From NCBI GenBank assembly GCA_035771175.1, contig CM069594.1, positions 13,177,670 to 13,241,669 on the forward strand: DNA of 64,000 bases, written 5' to 3'. The stretch is from Paratinospora sagittata. Lineage: Eukaryota > Streptophyta > Magnoliopsida > Ranunculales > Menispermaceae. This document shows positions 10,449 to 22,122 of the stretch, piece after piece (the stretch's first letter is position 1; every line of letters starts with the position of its first letter). The notes under the pieces are model-generated. The model was given only the letters and a program-made list of their open reading frames with translations. It did no database searches and was not told the origin of the DNA. Position numbers and translations under genes: made by a program.

Positions 10449-12392
10449 TGTTGGGTGCTAAATTGGAACAATTGTCTTGAGTGTTAATCTAATTCCCCTC
10501 ATGATTCGGATGAGAAAAGATATTTTAATGATTACAAACCACATTCAAATTATGATAATATTATATGCATTGCACATCTAATTTTACATGAAGATTCACC
10601 CAAAGACTTGATGATGAATGGTGAAAAAGCTATCAAGATCAAACTGAAGACCATGATCGTTCGAAGACATATCTTTATGTTATTAGATTGTGTTTAGGTT
10701 GTAAAATCTTTGTTATCATATGATTAAGCAAATATGCATGATTGGTCGATTCGATTTCGAAATATTTTTCGTTGATTTTATCTATCACTCACAATGAATT
10801 TTCAATGATTGATTTGATTAAAAAATATCGAGTGTTTAATCCTGTTTAATTAAGCTTTAAAATTTTAAAAATATTAAAATTGTTTTAAGTATCCATCAGG
10901 ATGCTAATATCTCAGTAGCGCCCTCCTGTACTTCGTAAGTCAGGACGCTGATGACACATTAGGACGCTGATAAGGTTCTAGGTTGAAAATGTTCATATCT
11001 ATCAGGACGTTTATGTCTTCAGTAGAGCCCTCATTGATTCAACCAAATGAGCTTATCAGGACGCTGATTGAATATCAACACGTTGATCGCTTTCTAATTG
11101 AATATCAACACGTTGATCGCTTTCTAAGTTCTAAATGTTTTTAAACATATCAGGACACTGATTGATTACCAACACGCTCATCGTTTTCTTATTTTTAAGT
11201 TTTTTCAACATTAGGACGCTTACATTTCAGTAGCGCCCTTAAGGTTCTAAATGTCTTAAGTAAGTTAAGACATTTATGTTCTAGTACTACCCTCACTTCA
11301 CAGTTCAGTAGGATGATCACGTTGTAAGAGCGCCCTCAAGGAACAAAACGACAAAAGTTAGCTTAACGTGTCAGGACGCTAATCCAACATTATCAAAAAG
11401 TTGTTAACTGTACACTTTTTCAGTTTAACTTTTTCATAACTTTCCAAACCTTTTCAGAACGTTTAAAACTTTATTAGAACATTCTATTCTCATGAATACA
11501 TATAAGATTCAGGTGTTGTTGTCGTGATTGCACAGACTGAATCAATCATTTTTAAGAAAGAATGTAGTCGTTGATTTGAAATAACTCTGTGCGCCAAAAT
11601 CCTTGAAAATGTTCAAGTTCAAGCGCTATTGTTATCTCTCTATATATATTATGCTTTAGAGCAGTTGAATACATATAACAAAAATGAGAAAATTGTAAAC
11701 CTGTTTTCAAAATCTTTAACAGTTTTCACTTGTCCAAATACTCTTGAAAGTTATACTTCTATTCACTGCATAAACTCTTGATACTTTGAAATACTTGAAA
11801 TCTTCTGGATTTGTCGATCTTCATTCAATATCTTTTCAAAATCCATTAAAGAAGAAGGAAGCTTTTCGAACCTTTCATTTCAGCTGCACTTTATCATATA
11901 TACTTTGTTGAATCTGTGGTAACAGAAGGTTCAATCCAAAAGCTTTGTAAGTATCCTTTTGATTCTAAGTAAAGGGAATCATATCTCAATCTCATATTTC
12001 AGTTATTGGTGATTGGTTAGTCACTGGAATAGAGCAAGTGTTGCTCAATCTGTCAAGGTTGTTCTCAAGCCTGTGAAGTTGAGAAACTGTCAAGGTTGTT
12101 CTCAAGCCTGTAAATTTGAGAAGGTGTAACGGTTTGATCTTCACCCGTAAGAAGATTCGTTAGTGGAGTTTGAACAAATTCCTAACTGAGGAGGTTAGGT
12201 AGTGGATGTAGGCGAGGCCGAACCACTATAAATCTTGTGTACATTGTTATTTGGATGCCTTCATCATTGTTATTGTGCTATCTCTGTCATATCTTGTTTA
12301 ACCTATTTTCATTTCATTATTGTTTTAAAAGAAAGATATAAACATGCTAAGTGTCCAATTTACCTCCCCTCTCAAACACATTTGGGCCAACA
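10449..12392 (+). mobile_element. Copia-type LTR (C3)
   Basis: Likely start TGTTGGGTGC at 10449 and end GGGCCAACA at 12392, after a C-rich tail CCTCCCCTCTC. Contents in order: a GATTACAAACC block near 10536 shared with copy C5, the GCGTCC/GCGCCC motif array (10905-11390), a TATA-like CTATATATATTATG near 11640, the repeated GTCAAGGTTGTTCTCAAGCC block (12051-12120), and the GTTTGATCTTCACCCG and GCCGAACCACTATAAA signatures. Flanking five-base sequences do not match, so the left boundary is tentative. Confidence 0.6.
10905..11390. repeat. Array of AGGACGCTGAT / CAGTAGCGCCCTC motifs in LTR C3
   Basis: Many occurrences of AGGACGCTGA and AGTAGCGCCCTC at irregular spacing, reverse complements of the motifs in C2a. 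One unit (ATTGAATATCAACACGTTGA plus flank) is duplicated exactly at about 11068 and 11096. Confidence 0.75.
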
Positions 12393-12566
12393 TTCAGCTG
12401 TAAGGGGTATCGGGGTTTGATTTTGTGCTTGGGGTTGGTTTGCATCTTGTGTTTTGGTTGTTTTGTCCTTCTTTGCATCTCGGGTGCGTGTTGTGGCCTC
12501 TTGTACATTTTTTACTTTTCATAACTTCATTATATAATATATTTTTTGTTTTTCAAAAAAAAAATT
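12393..12566 (+). mobile_element. LINE 3' end with poly(A), 5'-truncated
   Basis: The text resembles the 3' end of plant L1-type LINEs: GGTTGTTTTGTCC, then GGCCTCTTGTACATTTTTTA, then TTCATTATATAATATA and an A run at about 12556-12566. No coding part remains. Confidence 0.4.
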
Positions 12567-13029
12567 TAATCATTTGTTATTTAAATTGTATGATAACGGA
12601 AACTACAATGTTTGTTTGTTTTTTAATTTTTTTGTTTTTTTTTCAGGAAGCAAGAAACCAACACTTTATAAATGTCTATCTTTTTGTTGGAGGTCAAGTT
12701 TATTTGGAGTTCTGATTAAGAAGATGATTTATTTCGAAGAATATGATACTTTGTTAATTTTATTTGGGATGTTGTGATACTTGTTGAACATGGTGGTAGT
12801 AGTTATTGTTTGGTATTTATGATTGATTAGTTGGATTTGTGACAGATGATTTCATTATAGGTTTAATGGTACCAACTTTATTATATTTTGTAATTGTTTT
12901 TTTTTTATGTATTGTTATAAGATTTATGAGGGATGATTTACAGGTTTGGTATTATGTTTGACATATTTATATCTACACAGGTTGTGATAAAATAAAAAGA
13001 ATGCAATGATTGTCAATATATGATTTTCA
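12567..13029. other. T-rich stretch, possibly the body of the adjacent CACTA element
   Basis: T-rich tract ending in TTTTTTTTTCAGGAAGC resembles a splice acceptor, but no protein domain is recognisable. Confidence 0.3.
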
Positions 13030-13652
13030 TTGATGATAACATTTGGCGACAAAATTTTTGGTCGCTAAAATTACAATTTAGCAACAAATTTATTATGTCA
13101 CAAATGAAATTTTTAGACTAAGAGATTTTAAGTGGTTAATAGGAAATAACAACAAATTTTTGGTCGTTAAATATTTACGGTAACAAAATTTTTCGTTCTT
13201 AAATAACATTGGCATCGAAAATTTGTTAGTAAATGTCATTAATGACGATTCCTTATTAGCGCTATTGGTCTTATTTTTGGTGGCCAAATATTTTTAGAGA
13301 CAAAATGATTCGTCATTAATTATTTACAATTTCTAACAAATGTGATTTGTCGTCAAATATATTTATAGACTAGTTAACCATTCGTCGCAAATCAAAAGCA
13401 ATGACAAGCGATAAAGTGTCGTCAACTCTTAAGTGACGATTGAATGTCGTTACTAAGATATCTAACATTTGTCGCAAACTGTTTAGTTTGTAATGAAAAA
13501 TTGTATTCGTTGCTATTGAGAATCAATGACGGGCATACAATGACGACAGAATGGGAATGACACACTTTTTGTTGCTGAATAAGTATAATGACAAAAATGA
13601 TTGTCTTTGGCAACAAAAGCTTTTGTCACTGAAAACCCTTTTTCTTGTAGGG
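13030..13652. mobile_element. CACTA (En/Spm)-like end with subterminal repeats
   Basis: Repeated subterminal motifs of the GGCGACAAAATTTTTGGTCG type occur throughout in both orientations. The right end reads AAAACCCTTTTTCTTGTAG then GG, the reverse complement of a CACTACAAGAAAAA-like terminus with one changed base. The left terminal repeat was not found, so this is probably a one-ended fragment. The short ORFs here are repeat shadows. Confidence 0.55.
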
Positions 13653-14056
13653 CTAAGACACATATCATTGTACGTGATACTCAAGACTGAGTCTCATTCA
13701 TAGGCTTTTTGATCCTTTTGAAGTCATTAGACTTTTTTGTTGTAATTCAAATATTTAGACTTCTTATAAGCCCCCGTTAAGCCCCCGTTAGGCGTCTCAC
13801 TCTGACTTTCAAATTTATTCACTCTTTGATCACACATGTTTCTTCACCCAAGGGTTGGTAATAAAAGTTTTGTGCAACTCATTTGGCACCAATATTTCAC
13901 TTATTTATCTCCCTTTCAATAATATTATTGAGTAGGAAAGACCCTAAGCTCTTTGAACACTAAAAAATGAAAATCTTTTGAAGATAACGAGGTTTATAGA
14001 TCACACACACATAAGCTTTAAACAAATCATTAAATTCATATATTTTCAGTTTTATC
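13653..14056. other. No gene recognised
   Basis: Contains a small duplication of AAGCCCCCGTT at about 13770 and otherwise nothing that I can name. Confidence 0.5.
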
Positions 14057-14290
14057 CTTTTTTTTATTGGTAATCCAAGTGATGAATCCTGGCAAGCTTA
14101 CGCCCACCACAGAGACAATTTCACTTGGAATGAACACCACTTAAGAAATTTGGCGGCATCTTACTCAATGACGTAAGAGCATCTCTACACATAAACACGA
14201 CATAAGAGTTTCGTCTTGAACAAAGGCTATGTCACCCACTCATGCGGTGAAGACGAAAGTCTACCCTAAGACTTGAACCCGAGACCTCAT
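14057..14290 (-). mobile_element. SINE-like fragment
   Basis: On the minus strand GGTCTCGGGTTCAAGTC resembles an RNA polymerase III B box near the start, and the sequence ends in an A-rich tail (complement of CCTTTTTTTTATTGG at 14057). No A box is visible, so a 5'-truncated tRNA-derived SINE is the best guess. Confidence 0.4.
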
Positions 14291-14700
14291 GAAAAAAAAA
14301 TTATCTTTTCATTATATATTATTAAATTATCTCGAATCATGCAGTGATACATGATTCAAAATAATATAATGATGCATAATGATGATGTATACTTTGAATA
14401 TACAAAATACGTATCACTTTAATATTTTTCTTTTATATATATATATATGAAAAATATTTTAATTACATTAAATGTCAATGTTATTTTTTAAAATTTACAC
14501 CTCATTTTTTAAAATACTTTTAAAATATGTATGTATCTTTTTGTTACAGCATTTTTATATATATTTATATTTTTAAAACATCTAAACAAAAATTGGGTGC
14601 CACCACCATAAGATCGCGTTAAAGTACCTTTATCATTACTATACACGCACGTTTCATTTCCAAATGGAGGTGGTTACGTTGTATAAAATAAAGGTCACGT

Positions 14701-14774
14701 TAGGATCCCGAATAAAACCTATCACAAGAACACGGTTTAGGATCCCGAATAAAACCTATCACAAGAACACGGTT
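14701..14774. repeat. Exact tandem duplication of 37 bp
   Basis: The unit starting TAGGATCCCGAATAAAACC at 14701-14737 is repeated at 14738-14774. Confidence 0.95.
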
Positions 14775-15506
14775 CAAGACGTCTCAGACTTTCTATCTTA
14801 CTCTATATATATTAAGGCCACTTGCCTTGCCAAGTATGAATCGTCTCTCATTCTGCCATGTGTATTTCCATCACCTCATCCTTTCAAAATTTTCTTAAGA
14901 ACACGTACGTAAAGATATTGCTCATATAAATAAAAGACAATGAAAAATGAAGTATATATACCATCAACTTTCTTTGGATTCTTTTTCAATTGATAACGAT
15001 AAAAGAGAAGAGTATTAAATGCTTTCTGTTCTGCTCATCATTACTCTTCTTTTAGAACATTAATTAAAGCATTCAATGCTAAAAGACAGGCTTTTTTCCA
15101 ACACTAATTTGGCCCTTTGTAAACCTTTGCATTGATTGGTAGGAAGGGTGGCTGCCAACAAGTCCAGCAACGTGTTGCAAGCCTGACCTGACAAAATACT
15201 TTATTTTTCTTAAAAAAAGAAATTAAGTCTTCAATGATTTTAATATAAATTTTATATACAACGTAACAAGATTGTTTATAATATTAATTCATTAGAATTT
15301 TAATTAATATTTTCAAGACAAAAAATAGTTATCTCTTTTATAAGAAAAAATTGACAAAACAGTTGCTATACAAAATTCAATAATAAATTTAATTGACCTC
15401 ATGAGGACTCGGTCTGTCGAGTGCCTCGTGCAATGCATGACATAATTGTTATCTCTTCTTGGAATTCATTTTTCACCTTGTGAAAGATTGTTCGTGAAGG
15501 ATTGTC

Positions 15507-15514
15507 ATGTTGAC
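15507..15514. repeat. 8-bp target duplication (left)
   Basis: ATGTTGAC here is repeated exactly at 15998-16005, flanking the MITE. Confidence 0.85.
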
Positions 15515-15997
15515 TAAGGGTGACAATTTATGTTATTGTGTTGTAATCGATTGTGTCGTAATTGTATATAATATAATATATTATAAACTCAAATACGACA
15601 CGTTTAAATAACGTGTCATTATATGTAAACTCAAACCCGACACGTTTAATAAACGGAGTAAACAAGTTAACCTGTTTATAACCCTTAAAGTTTAAACAAC
15701 TTCATTCTAACTTATTTATCATATATAAATTATAAATTAACATATAAATAAAAAATTCAAATTAATAATTATACAACCATATAATAAAGACCAAATAAAA
15801 TATTATAAAGTTAGAGTCTCAACACGTGACATAAATTCACACATAACATAAGTCTCAACATAAAATATAATTGTGTTAAACGGGTCAATTTCGAGTTTAG
15901 CAAATCGACCTGCTTTTGACCTGAAATTTAATCGTGTCAGTTTTTCGTGTCAGTTTCGAGTCGTGTTATCGTGTCGTGGCCTATATTGCCACCGCTA
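15515..15997. mobile_element. hAT-type MITE with perfect 8-bp target duplication
   Basis: The left end TAAGGGTGACAAT and right end (reverse complement TAGCGGTGGCAAT) form terminal inverted repeats of the plant hAT type. The 483-bp element is flanked by ATGTTGAC on both sides. Internal blocks of ACACGTTTAA and CGTGTCGTG are arranged symmetrically. No coding capacity; mobilisation would need a hAT transposase from elsewhere. Confidence 0.85.
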
Positions 15998-16005
15998 ATG
16001 TTGAC
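15998..16005. repeat. 8-bp target duplication (right)
   Basis: Exact copy of ATGTTGAC at 15507-15514. Confidence 0.85.
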
Positions 16006-16259
16006 GAACTAATTTAAAACTCTCAAAACTAATGATATGGAAGGAATAGCATGGGCAGACAAGACATGCTCAAATGGTGATGGATCCTTTTTTATTGATT
16101 TATCCATCTTCTTAGTTGACTACCCTATTGTTTTATGTTTTCTCCTTCGGGTACAATGATGAAAACGGATGAAAGATTACTCATCTCTCTAAGATTAATA
16201 ATCATTCTAGTTTTGGTAAGACCATCATAACTTTCATATTTTTATAAGAACTGATTAAT

Positions 16260-17536
16260 CTCGATGGCACAATTAAACTTCGGCTGACTGTCAGAACTTC
16301 AAGGAATAATGTTTAGTTTCTTTTAATTGGTATCCACAAAAGATAGAGGTATTGACATATTAGCTTGTTACAACAAACAAGCTCATGGGCACAGGGTTAT
16401 CCAATTATTCTTTGTACACCCACAGACTTTTCGGTCCATCCCAATAAGTAATGTTTCAACTCCTCATATCTTGTCTAATGCAACTCTAGAGATGAAGTCA
16501 CACAAATTTCTAAAAGTAAAATCCTGAAAGTGTTGTTGTACAACAGTAAGATTCTTTAGAAATGAAGCTTTAATTTCTTTGTGTTGCAACTGTAGCATGA
16601 AATTGATTACCACTTAAGATGTCTAAAAGTTACTTTAGAATGAACCTAAATATTTATCTTTCAACTTTTAGTGGGCACCCTCCTCCCTATTAGCTATAGT
16701 ATTGTCAAGGTACATAAATTGATTTGTTCATGCCTTCACGATTTTTTTATGGGATTCCAACCACGTCTCTTCCAAATATTGAAGCAAACAAGGGTACTCA
16801 CTATACTCTCGAAACAATCCCTTTTTTTCATTACTTCTAGTCATCATTTGTTTTAGTTGCAAACAACACATTCCACGAGTGCATAAAAGCATCAAAGCCA
16901 TCCTTCTTTATAAACTTGACCTTTGATTTAGCAAACACGTTTTTGTTTATGTGCCATGTGCAAAGTAGATTTGTTGCATCAGGAAACATATTTGAAATAA
17001 CATTTATCAAAGCCAACTCCCTTTCTATCACAAATACCTTGGGTAGGGACCAACCTTTCAACAACTCCTTCAATTTATCTAGTGCCTACATGTAGTTGTC
17101 TTCACCTCAAACTCCGAATGTGCAACTACCACTAAGAATGTCATTTTTGTCAATGTAATGCCAACAATATAATTTGTAACAATGAAAATCATATTTGTTC
17201 ACATTGTATGTACAATGCATCAACAAAACATATAGAAAGCACCTCAAAAGATCAGTGTCAATAAGATGAACCCAAAACAAATCTTACACAAAGTAAGTTG
17301 TTTCATTACACCTATACCACTCAATGTATTGTTCCTTTTCTTATATATGCAAAAGTTACTGCATATGAAATCTACCTCTACAATCCAACACCTTATGCTT
17401 GTATTTGGCATTGTAGATTGTCTTCAAAATGGATGCATTATTGGCAACTCTTTCCTTTAATGTCATCAGGATGATTTTAAGTCTTGCATGATTTTTCGAC
17501 ATCTGAATAATAATTTTCATCTTGTCTTAGGTTAAC
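16260..17536 (-). pseudogene. MULE/FAR1-type transposase, C-terminal half (MULE-1)
   Basis: Minus-strand translation right after the gypsy insertion continues a MULE transposase: IIIQMSKNHARLKIILMTLK, ERVANNASILKTIYNAKYKH, then ELLKGWSLPKVFVIERELAL, NVISNMFPDATNLLCTWHIN and KNVFAKSK. The last blocks match the conserved MULE catalytic region (PxVIVTDRELALxNAI...F, CxWHINKNVLAKC). Further left, frameshifted pieces include YSEYPCLLQYLEETWLESHK and the THGLPCAHEL-type zinc region near 16350. Such proteins are DNA transposases or domesticated FAR1/FHY3-like regulators. Stops and frameshifts show this copy is dead. The N-terminal half lies at 28680-29533, on the other side of the gypsy element. Confidence 0.75.
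17532..17536. repeat. 5-bp target duplication TTAAC (left)
   Basis: Matches TTAAC at 28680-28684 exactly. It defines the insertion of the 11,143-bp gypsy element. Confidence 0.9.
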
Positions 17537-18947
17537 TGTCACACCCCGCTCGGACGCGCCAAAACCGGCAGTACATTCTCGGACGGGGCGCGCATTTGGA
17601 ATATTAACAATGGTAACAACAGAGTGCGCAGCGAAAAATATAATACACAGTACAAATCTGATTTCATTTAATTCAGAATATTTTTGTACATAAAATGGTC
17701 AAGGGAACATACTTCCCAAAATCCCCAATGAATCATAAAAAGGGTACAAAAATGTGGGCCCTATAACCTGCACCCAGTCCACCCTAATTTTCTATGAAAG
17801 ATTGGATGATAATGGAGTGAGCTTAACGCGCTCAGTGGGTAAATAGTTCATGAGTATAACAATTAATAAAACATACTTCAATATCAAATATCTTAAATAC
17901 ACAAGTGAGCATCATAATCAATCAATATGTATGTATGCATGACACCGTCTCGTATTGGTTTGATGAACGTACATCGCCTGAGTTCACGTACAAATGTCCG
18001 TCCGGACGTTCGCCCCTGGCGTAGCCAGGTTCTATTGTACGTCCCTCCTCAAGATCGATGCTCTGGATTCACGTTGTGATGTCCCTCCCCAGGCGTAGCC
18101 GGGTTCTCATGTACATCCCTCTCTAGAGAAATATAATGAATACCGAGCAATGCTCCTAACTATTCTATGAGTCATAAACCACATACGTCCCTAGGTGGTG
18201 ATATGTATGATGCCAATGCATGAACTGGTCTAGTCTACTGGTCTGGTCTTTTCTTGACATTTAGACTGACTTTGGCAACGTCTGGTGATCCGTATCAGAG
18301 TTGGTATCAAGACGTGCAAGGTTAGGACATTCAATATTACTTGTATAAGCTGATAGCTTTCAATAAGACTAACTAGATCAGTCCCCAGTTGAGAGGTGAG
18401 ACACAAGGTCTGCTTAAATACCAATCGCCTAGAGCAGCCCGCTGCCTCCTGTTCACTATTTAAAGTTACTGGGGACAAGACTTAGTCTAGTTGAGTCAGA
18501 TTGCCCACAAATTCGACATTATAATAGTATAATACGTGAATTCCAAGTGTACAGGCATAAGTGCGACAGTATAAACATTATATGACATAATGCAGTGTAA
18601 ATGAATAGTAGATATAATAATAACTGAATGTAAACTTTAATAAAAGTTATAAAACACGCAAACCTATGTTTCGTTCCCCACCTTCAGATAAGAACTTTTT
18701 TTTTCAGATCTGGCGCTTTCCTCCGGACAGAACTTCTTCGCATCGCACCGAGAGTCTCGAACAGATAGTCTCAAAAGACTAAAAACTCAAAATGAGTGAA
18801 AAGAGGGGGAAAATCACAATTTGGAGTGAATTTGGTGTGAAAAATGAAGAGGGGGGTTGGTTTATATAGGGGTTTTGGCGCCTGGACTTTCGGGCACATC
18901 TGCCCAAACGAATTTTTTTTTTTTTTGGTGAAATACAGGGTATTACA
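17537..18947 (-). repeat. 3' LTR of the gypsy element
   Basis: 1,411 bp with TG...CA ends (minus strand TGTAATACCCTG...GGGTGTGACA). It aligns along its length with the 5' LTR with scattered substitutions and a few indels, mostly C/T differences, indicating an insertion that is not recent. A TATATAA box lies at 18862-18868 (minus). Confidence 0.92.
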
Positions 18948-18960
18948 CTCTACCCCCCTT
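18948..18960 (-). other. Polypurine tract
   Basis: Minus strand AAGGGGGGTAGAG lies directly against the 3' LTR, the position used to prime plus-strand DNA synthesis. Confidence 0.85.
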
Positions 18961-18981
18961 AAAGGGATTTTTCCCTCGAAA

Positions 18982-19467
18982 TCAATTCAAGTAGTTATGA
19001 TGGTTATCTGCTTGAGATTCACTACCGGCGTCATCTCTTGCGAGTTCAGGGTAGTTCTTGAATGGTCCCTGAATAGCACTGTGGCCGATGGAATCGTCAT
19101 CATCATAAAACCATGGAGAGCAAATGGAATCGGACTCGTCTTCTGAAGATTCCAACCTTTGCATAACATATGGTGGTGGAGGGCACTGGTTACATCGTTT
19201 GAGAGGAGGTAGGTTGAGCGGTGGAATACTTTTTCTTGCAGTTGCTCGAATCCGGCCGCCTGGCAATTTTGGTAGAAGGTCTTGCCAAGATGATGGCACG
19301 GGATTGTTACGAAAAAGCCATGCACGCTCTGGCGATAATGATCGTTGTCTGTGTGGTGATGCAAAATAGTTATGACTCGACTCTGATTCTTGAGAAGTAG
19401 CCACAGGTTGCCAAGGAGGTCACTGCGTGTGTGCATCACTATATCCATTGATATTATTTTAAGACAT
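18982..19467 (-). pseudogene. Accessory ORF downstream of pol (161 codons, two early stops)
   Basis: A minus-strand frame begins with ATG at 19467 and ends at 18982. It has stops at codon 3 (TAA) and codon 16 (TGA), each one C-to-T change from a glutamine or arginine codon. Between codon 22 and the end it is fully open (140 codons). The product is hydrophilic: a Ser/Glu-rich start (SQESESSHN), a proline-rich middle with CNQCPPPPY, then an acidic stretch with SSEDESDS and YDDDD. No signal peptide or membrane helix is seen, so it is not env-like. It lies between the chromodomain end and the polypurine tract. An overlapping 153-codon frame (18987-19448) starts with ATG, but the acidic frame looks more protein-like. 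I do not recognise the family. Confidence 0.5.
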
Positions 19468-19564
19468 CTGCGTAGTTATTCAAGTGAAACAATGTATTAA
19501 GATAAGTGTAAACAATGTTTCATCAATTTATTGATAAGTGAAAATAATACAATGTATCGCATCA

Positions 19565-20038
19565 TCAGTTGGTACTAGAAAACAATTCAGGGTATTTCTG
19601 TTTAATTGTTGCTTCTAGTTCCCATGTTGCTTCCTCGACGTCGTGGTGATCCCATAGCACTTTCACAAGTGGTATGCTACGTCGCCGTAGTTCTTGAGTT
19701 TTTTTATCTAAAATCTGTATCGCTCTCTCCTGATACTTATTTCCTTCCTCAACCCGAACCTCGACTAAAGGGATGATATGCGAAGGATCAGGACGATACT
19801 TGCGAAGCATAGATACGTGAAAAATGTCATGAACCTTAGGCATGGACGATGAAAGGGACAGGAGATAAGCAAGCTTGCCAATACGTTCAATGATCTGAAA
19901 TGGACCTATATACCACGGGGAGAGCTTTCCTTTGATCCCAAAGCATTTGACACCTCTTGTGGGCTGAACTTTTAGAAAAATAAAGTCCCCCTTATCAAAT
20001 TCTATAGGCTATCTCCGCTTGTCAGCATAGCTCTTCTG
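19565..20038 (-). pseudogene. Gypsy pol: integrase C-terminus and chromodomain
   Basis: The last part of the polyprotein. Blocks visible: GIKGKLSPWYIGPFQIIERI (the GPF/Y integrase motif), then VHDIFHVSMLRKYRPDPSH, then a chromodomain-like end with ERAIQILDKKTQEL, IPLVKVLW and VEEATWELE. In chromoviruses this domain tethers integrase to marked chromatin and biases insertion. The stop at 19565 is the natural end (KQKYPELF...). Two stops upstream (20039 and about 20009) separate it from the integrase core. Confidence 0.85.
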
Positions 20039-21105
20039 TCAACTTTGTGCAACACGAAGTCGTTCCTTTACTAGTGTGATCTTCTCAGAAGTCTCTTGAA
20101 CTAGTTCAGCGCCTAACTGCGGTCGATCTGCCATATCTAACCAGCATACTGGAGATCTGCAAGGGCGACCATAGAGAGCCTCGTACGGTGCCATGTCGAT
20201 ACTAGTTTGGTAGCTGTTGTTGTATGCAAACTCAGCTAAATGTAAGTACTTTGCCCATCCGTCATTAAAGTCCAAAATGCAACACCGTAACATGTCTTCT
20301 AAGATTTGAATAAGCCACTATGACTGCCCATCAGTCTGAGGGTGAAATGTTGTGCTCATGGTAATCCTAGAACCCATTCTACTCTGGAAGCTTTTTCAAA
20401 AGTTTGATGTGAATCGAGGGTCTCGATCAGAGACAATCGTGAGTGGTATGCCATGAAGGCGTACGATCTCTCTTTCATATAGTTCCGCAAGTTTGGCGGA
20501 ATTATCTGTGACCTTTATTGGCAAGAAGTGTGCAGACTTTGTAAGTCTGTCAATGATAACCCAGATAGCATCTTGCCCTTTAATGTTTCGAGTTAAGGCC
20601 GTGACAAAATCCATTGCGATGTTCTCCCCTTTCCATTCTCCAATAGGTAACGGCTGGAGAAGTCCAGAGGGAAGTCTTCGTTCTGCCTTAACTTTCTGGC
20701 AAACGAGACATCGAGCAACGAAGTATGCAATTGCCTTTTTCATTCCAGAAAACCAGAATTGTCGCTTGACATCCTTGTACATCTTGTCACCCCCAGGACA
20801 CATAGCGTACCTCGAACGGTGCATCTTAGTAAGCATTTCTTTTCGAACCTCAGGATCGTTCGGTAGACAGAGGCATTTTTTTTATAAAAACTGGCTCCGT
20901 CTTCAGAGACCGACCAATGAGGAAGGTCCTGTCCGCTAAGTAGAAGTTATCGTTTCTCCATTAACATAGGGTCATTGGCTTGAGTAGCTGAAATCTTTCG
21001 AACTAGCTCAGAGTTGGCTGATAATTGAGAGAGTCGTGCTCTTGGTCCCTCTTCGTTCAGCTGTAGGTTAAAGTTCTCCATCTCTGTAGCCAACTTCCCC
21101 ATTTC
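20039..21105 (-). pseudogene. Gypsy pol: integrase zinc-binding and catalytic core
   Basis: Zinc-binding region HRSRYAMCPGG...CLVCQKVKAE: the second histidine of the HHCC motif is replaced by cysteine (MCPGG instead of the usual MHPG). The catalytic core keeps the first Asp (ENIAMDFVTALTRN) and second Asp (VSDRDPRFTSNF). The codon expected for the catalytic Glu (after DGQS) is TAG. Other stops are at 20396-20398 (TGA where TGG is expected) and about 20938. Downstream is WAKYLHLAEFAYNNSYQTSI, followed by YEALYGRPCRSP, both standard. Any protein would be inactive. Confidence 0.85.
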
Positions 21106-22122
21106 TTAGTTAAGAGTGCAAGCAACATAAGATTTTCTACTCAGGGCATCGGCCACAACATTGGCCTTTCTGGGATGGTACTGGAGTTGAAAGTCATAAT
21201 CTTTCAAAAATTCCAACCATCGTCTCTGGCGAAGGTTTAGGTCTCTCTGAGTGTATATGTACTTAAGACTCTTGTGATCTGAGAAGACCTCAAATCGTTC
21301 ACCGTATAGGTAATGACGCCATAACTTCAATGCAAACACAACAGCTGCAAGTTCCAAGTCATGTGTTGGGTAATTACCCTCATGAATCTTCAGTTGCCTC
21401 GAGGCATATGCAACAACTTGGCCTTCTTGTATTAGTACGGCACCTAAGCCTTGGAGAGAGGCGTCGGTGTATAATAAAAATCCAATTGCATTTCTTGGAG
21501 TGATAAGTACAGGTGTCGTCGTGAGGTGTTTCTTCAATCCCTGAAATGATGCTTCACAGGCGGGATTCCAGATGAATCGCACGTCTTTTCGAGTGAGCTT
21601 GGTCATAGGTTTAACAATTTTTGAGAAGTCCTTGATGAAGCGTCTGTAATAGCCAGCCAAACCAAGAAAACTCATAATTTGAGTAACAGTGGTAGGCTGC
21701 TTCCAGTTTAAAACTGCTTTAACCTTAGAAGGATCTACCTCAATGCCATTGCCTGAAACCACATGGCCTAGGAATTGAACTCTCTTCGCCCAAAATTTGC
21801 ACTTACTCAACTTTGCATACAGTTGATGGTTTCTCAAGGTCTGGAGGACTATCTTCAGATGTATCTTATGGTCTTCCTCGGTTGAGGAGTATATCAAGAT
21901 GTCGTCCACAAAAACCACCACAAATCGGTCTAAGTATAACCTGAAGATGCGATTCATCAAATCCATGAATGTCGCAGGTGCATTTGTTAGACCGAACGGC
22001 ATAACCAAGAACTCGTAGTGACCGTACCGCGTTCTGAACGTCGTCTTGGTAATGTCCGACTCTCGGATCAGGAGTTGGTGATATTCGGACCGTAAATCAA
22101 TCTTAGAGAAGTATTTGGCATC
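21106..22122 (-). pseudogene. Gypsy pol: reverse transcriptase palm and RNase H
   Basis: The open segment contains the RT core [20 protein letters not shown], the catalytic FVDDILIYS motif (family consensus [YF]xDD), the thumb motif [20 protein letters not shown] and the connection [12 protein letters not shown]. RNase H follows, with [38 protein letters not shown] and [10 protein letters not shown] carrying the catalytic acids. It ends [14 protein letters not shown] and then TAA at 21106. The upstream stop (TGA within [12 protein letters not shown]) is consistent with a CGA codon mutated at a CpG site. Confidence 0.9.

Larger units (their letters stand above)
14291..15514. other. AT-rich stretch with a 37-bp duplication; no gene
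   Basis: Only short ORFs. Includes (TA)n at about 14435-14447 and the tandem duplication at 14701-14774. Confidence 0.5.

Noticed and set aside
12235..12777. Three plus-strand ORFs with hydrophobic stretches
   Set aside because: T-rich LTR end, LINE tail and T-rich flank; Phe/Leu/Cys-rich by composition only.
13093..13616. Two 64-codon minus-strand ORFs
   Set aside because: Inside subterminal repeats of the CACTA-like end.
18230..18478. 82-codon ORF and its relative at 27928-28206
   Set aside because: Both are the same stretch of the two LTRs; conservation is explained by LTR duplication, not coding.
18982..19448. Envelope-like gene after pol
   Set aside because: No signal peptide or membrane segment in either frame; hydrophilic, acidic product.
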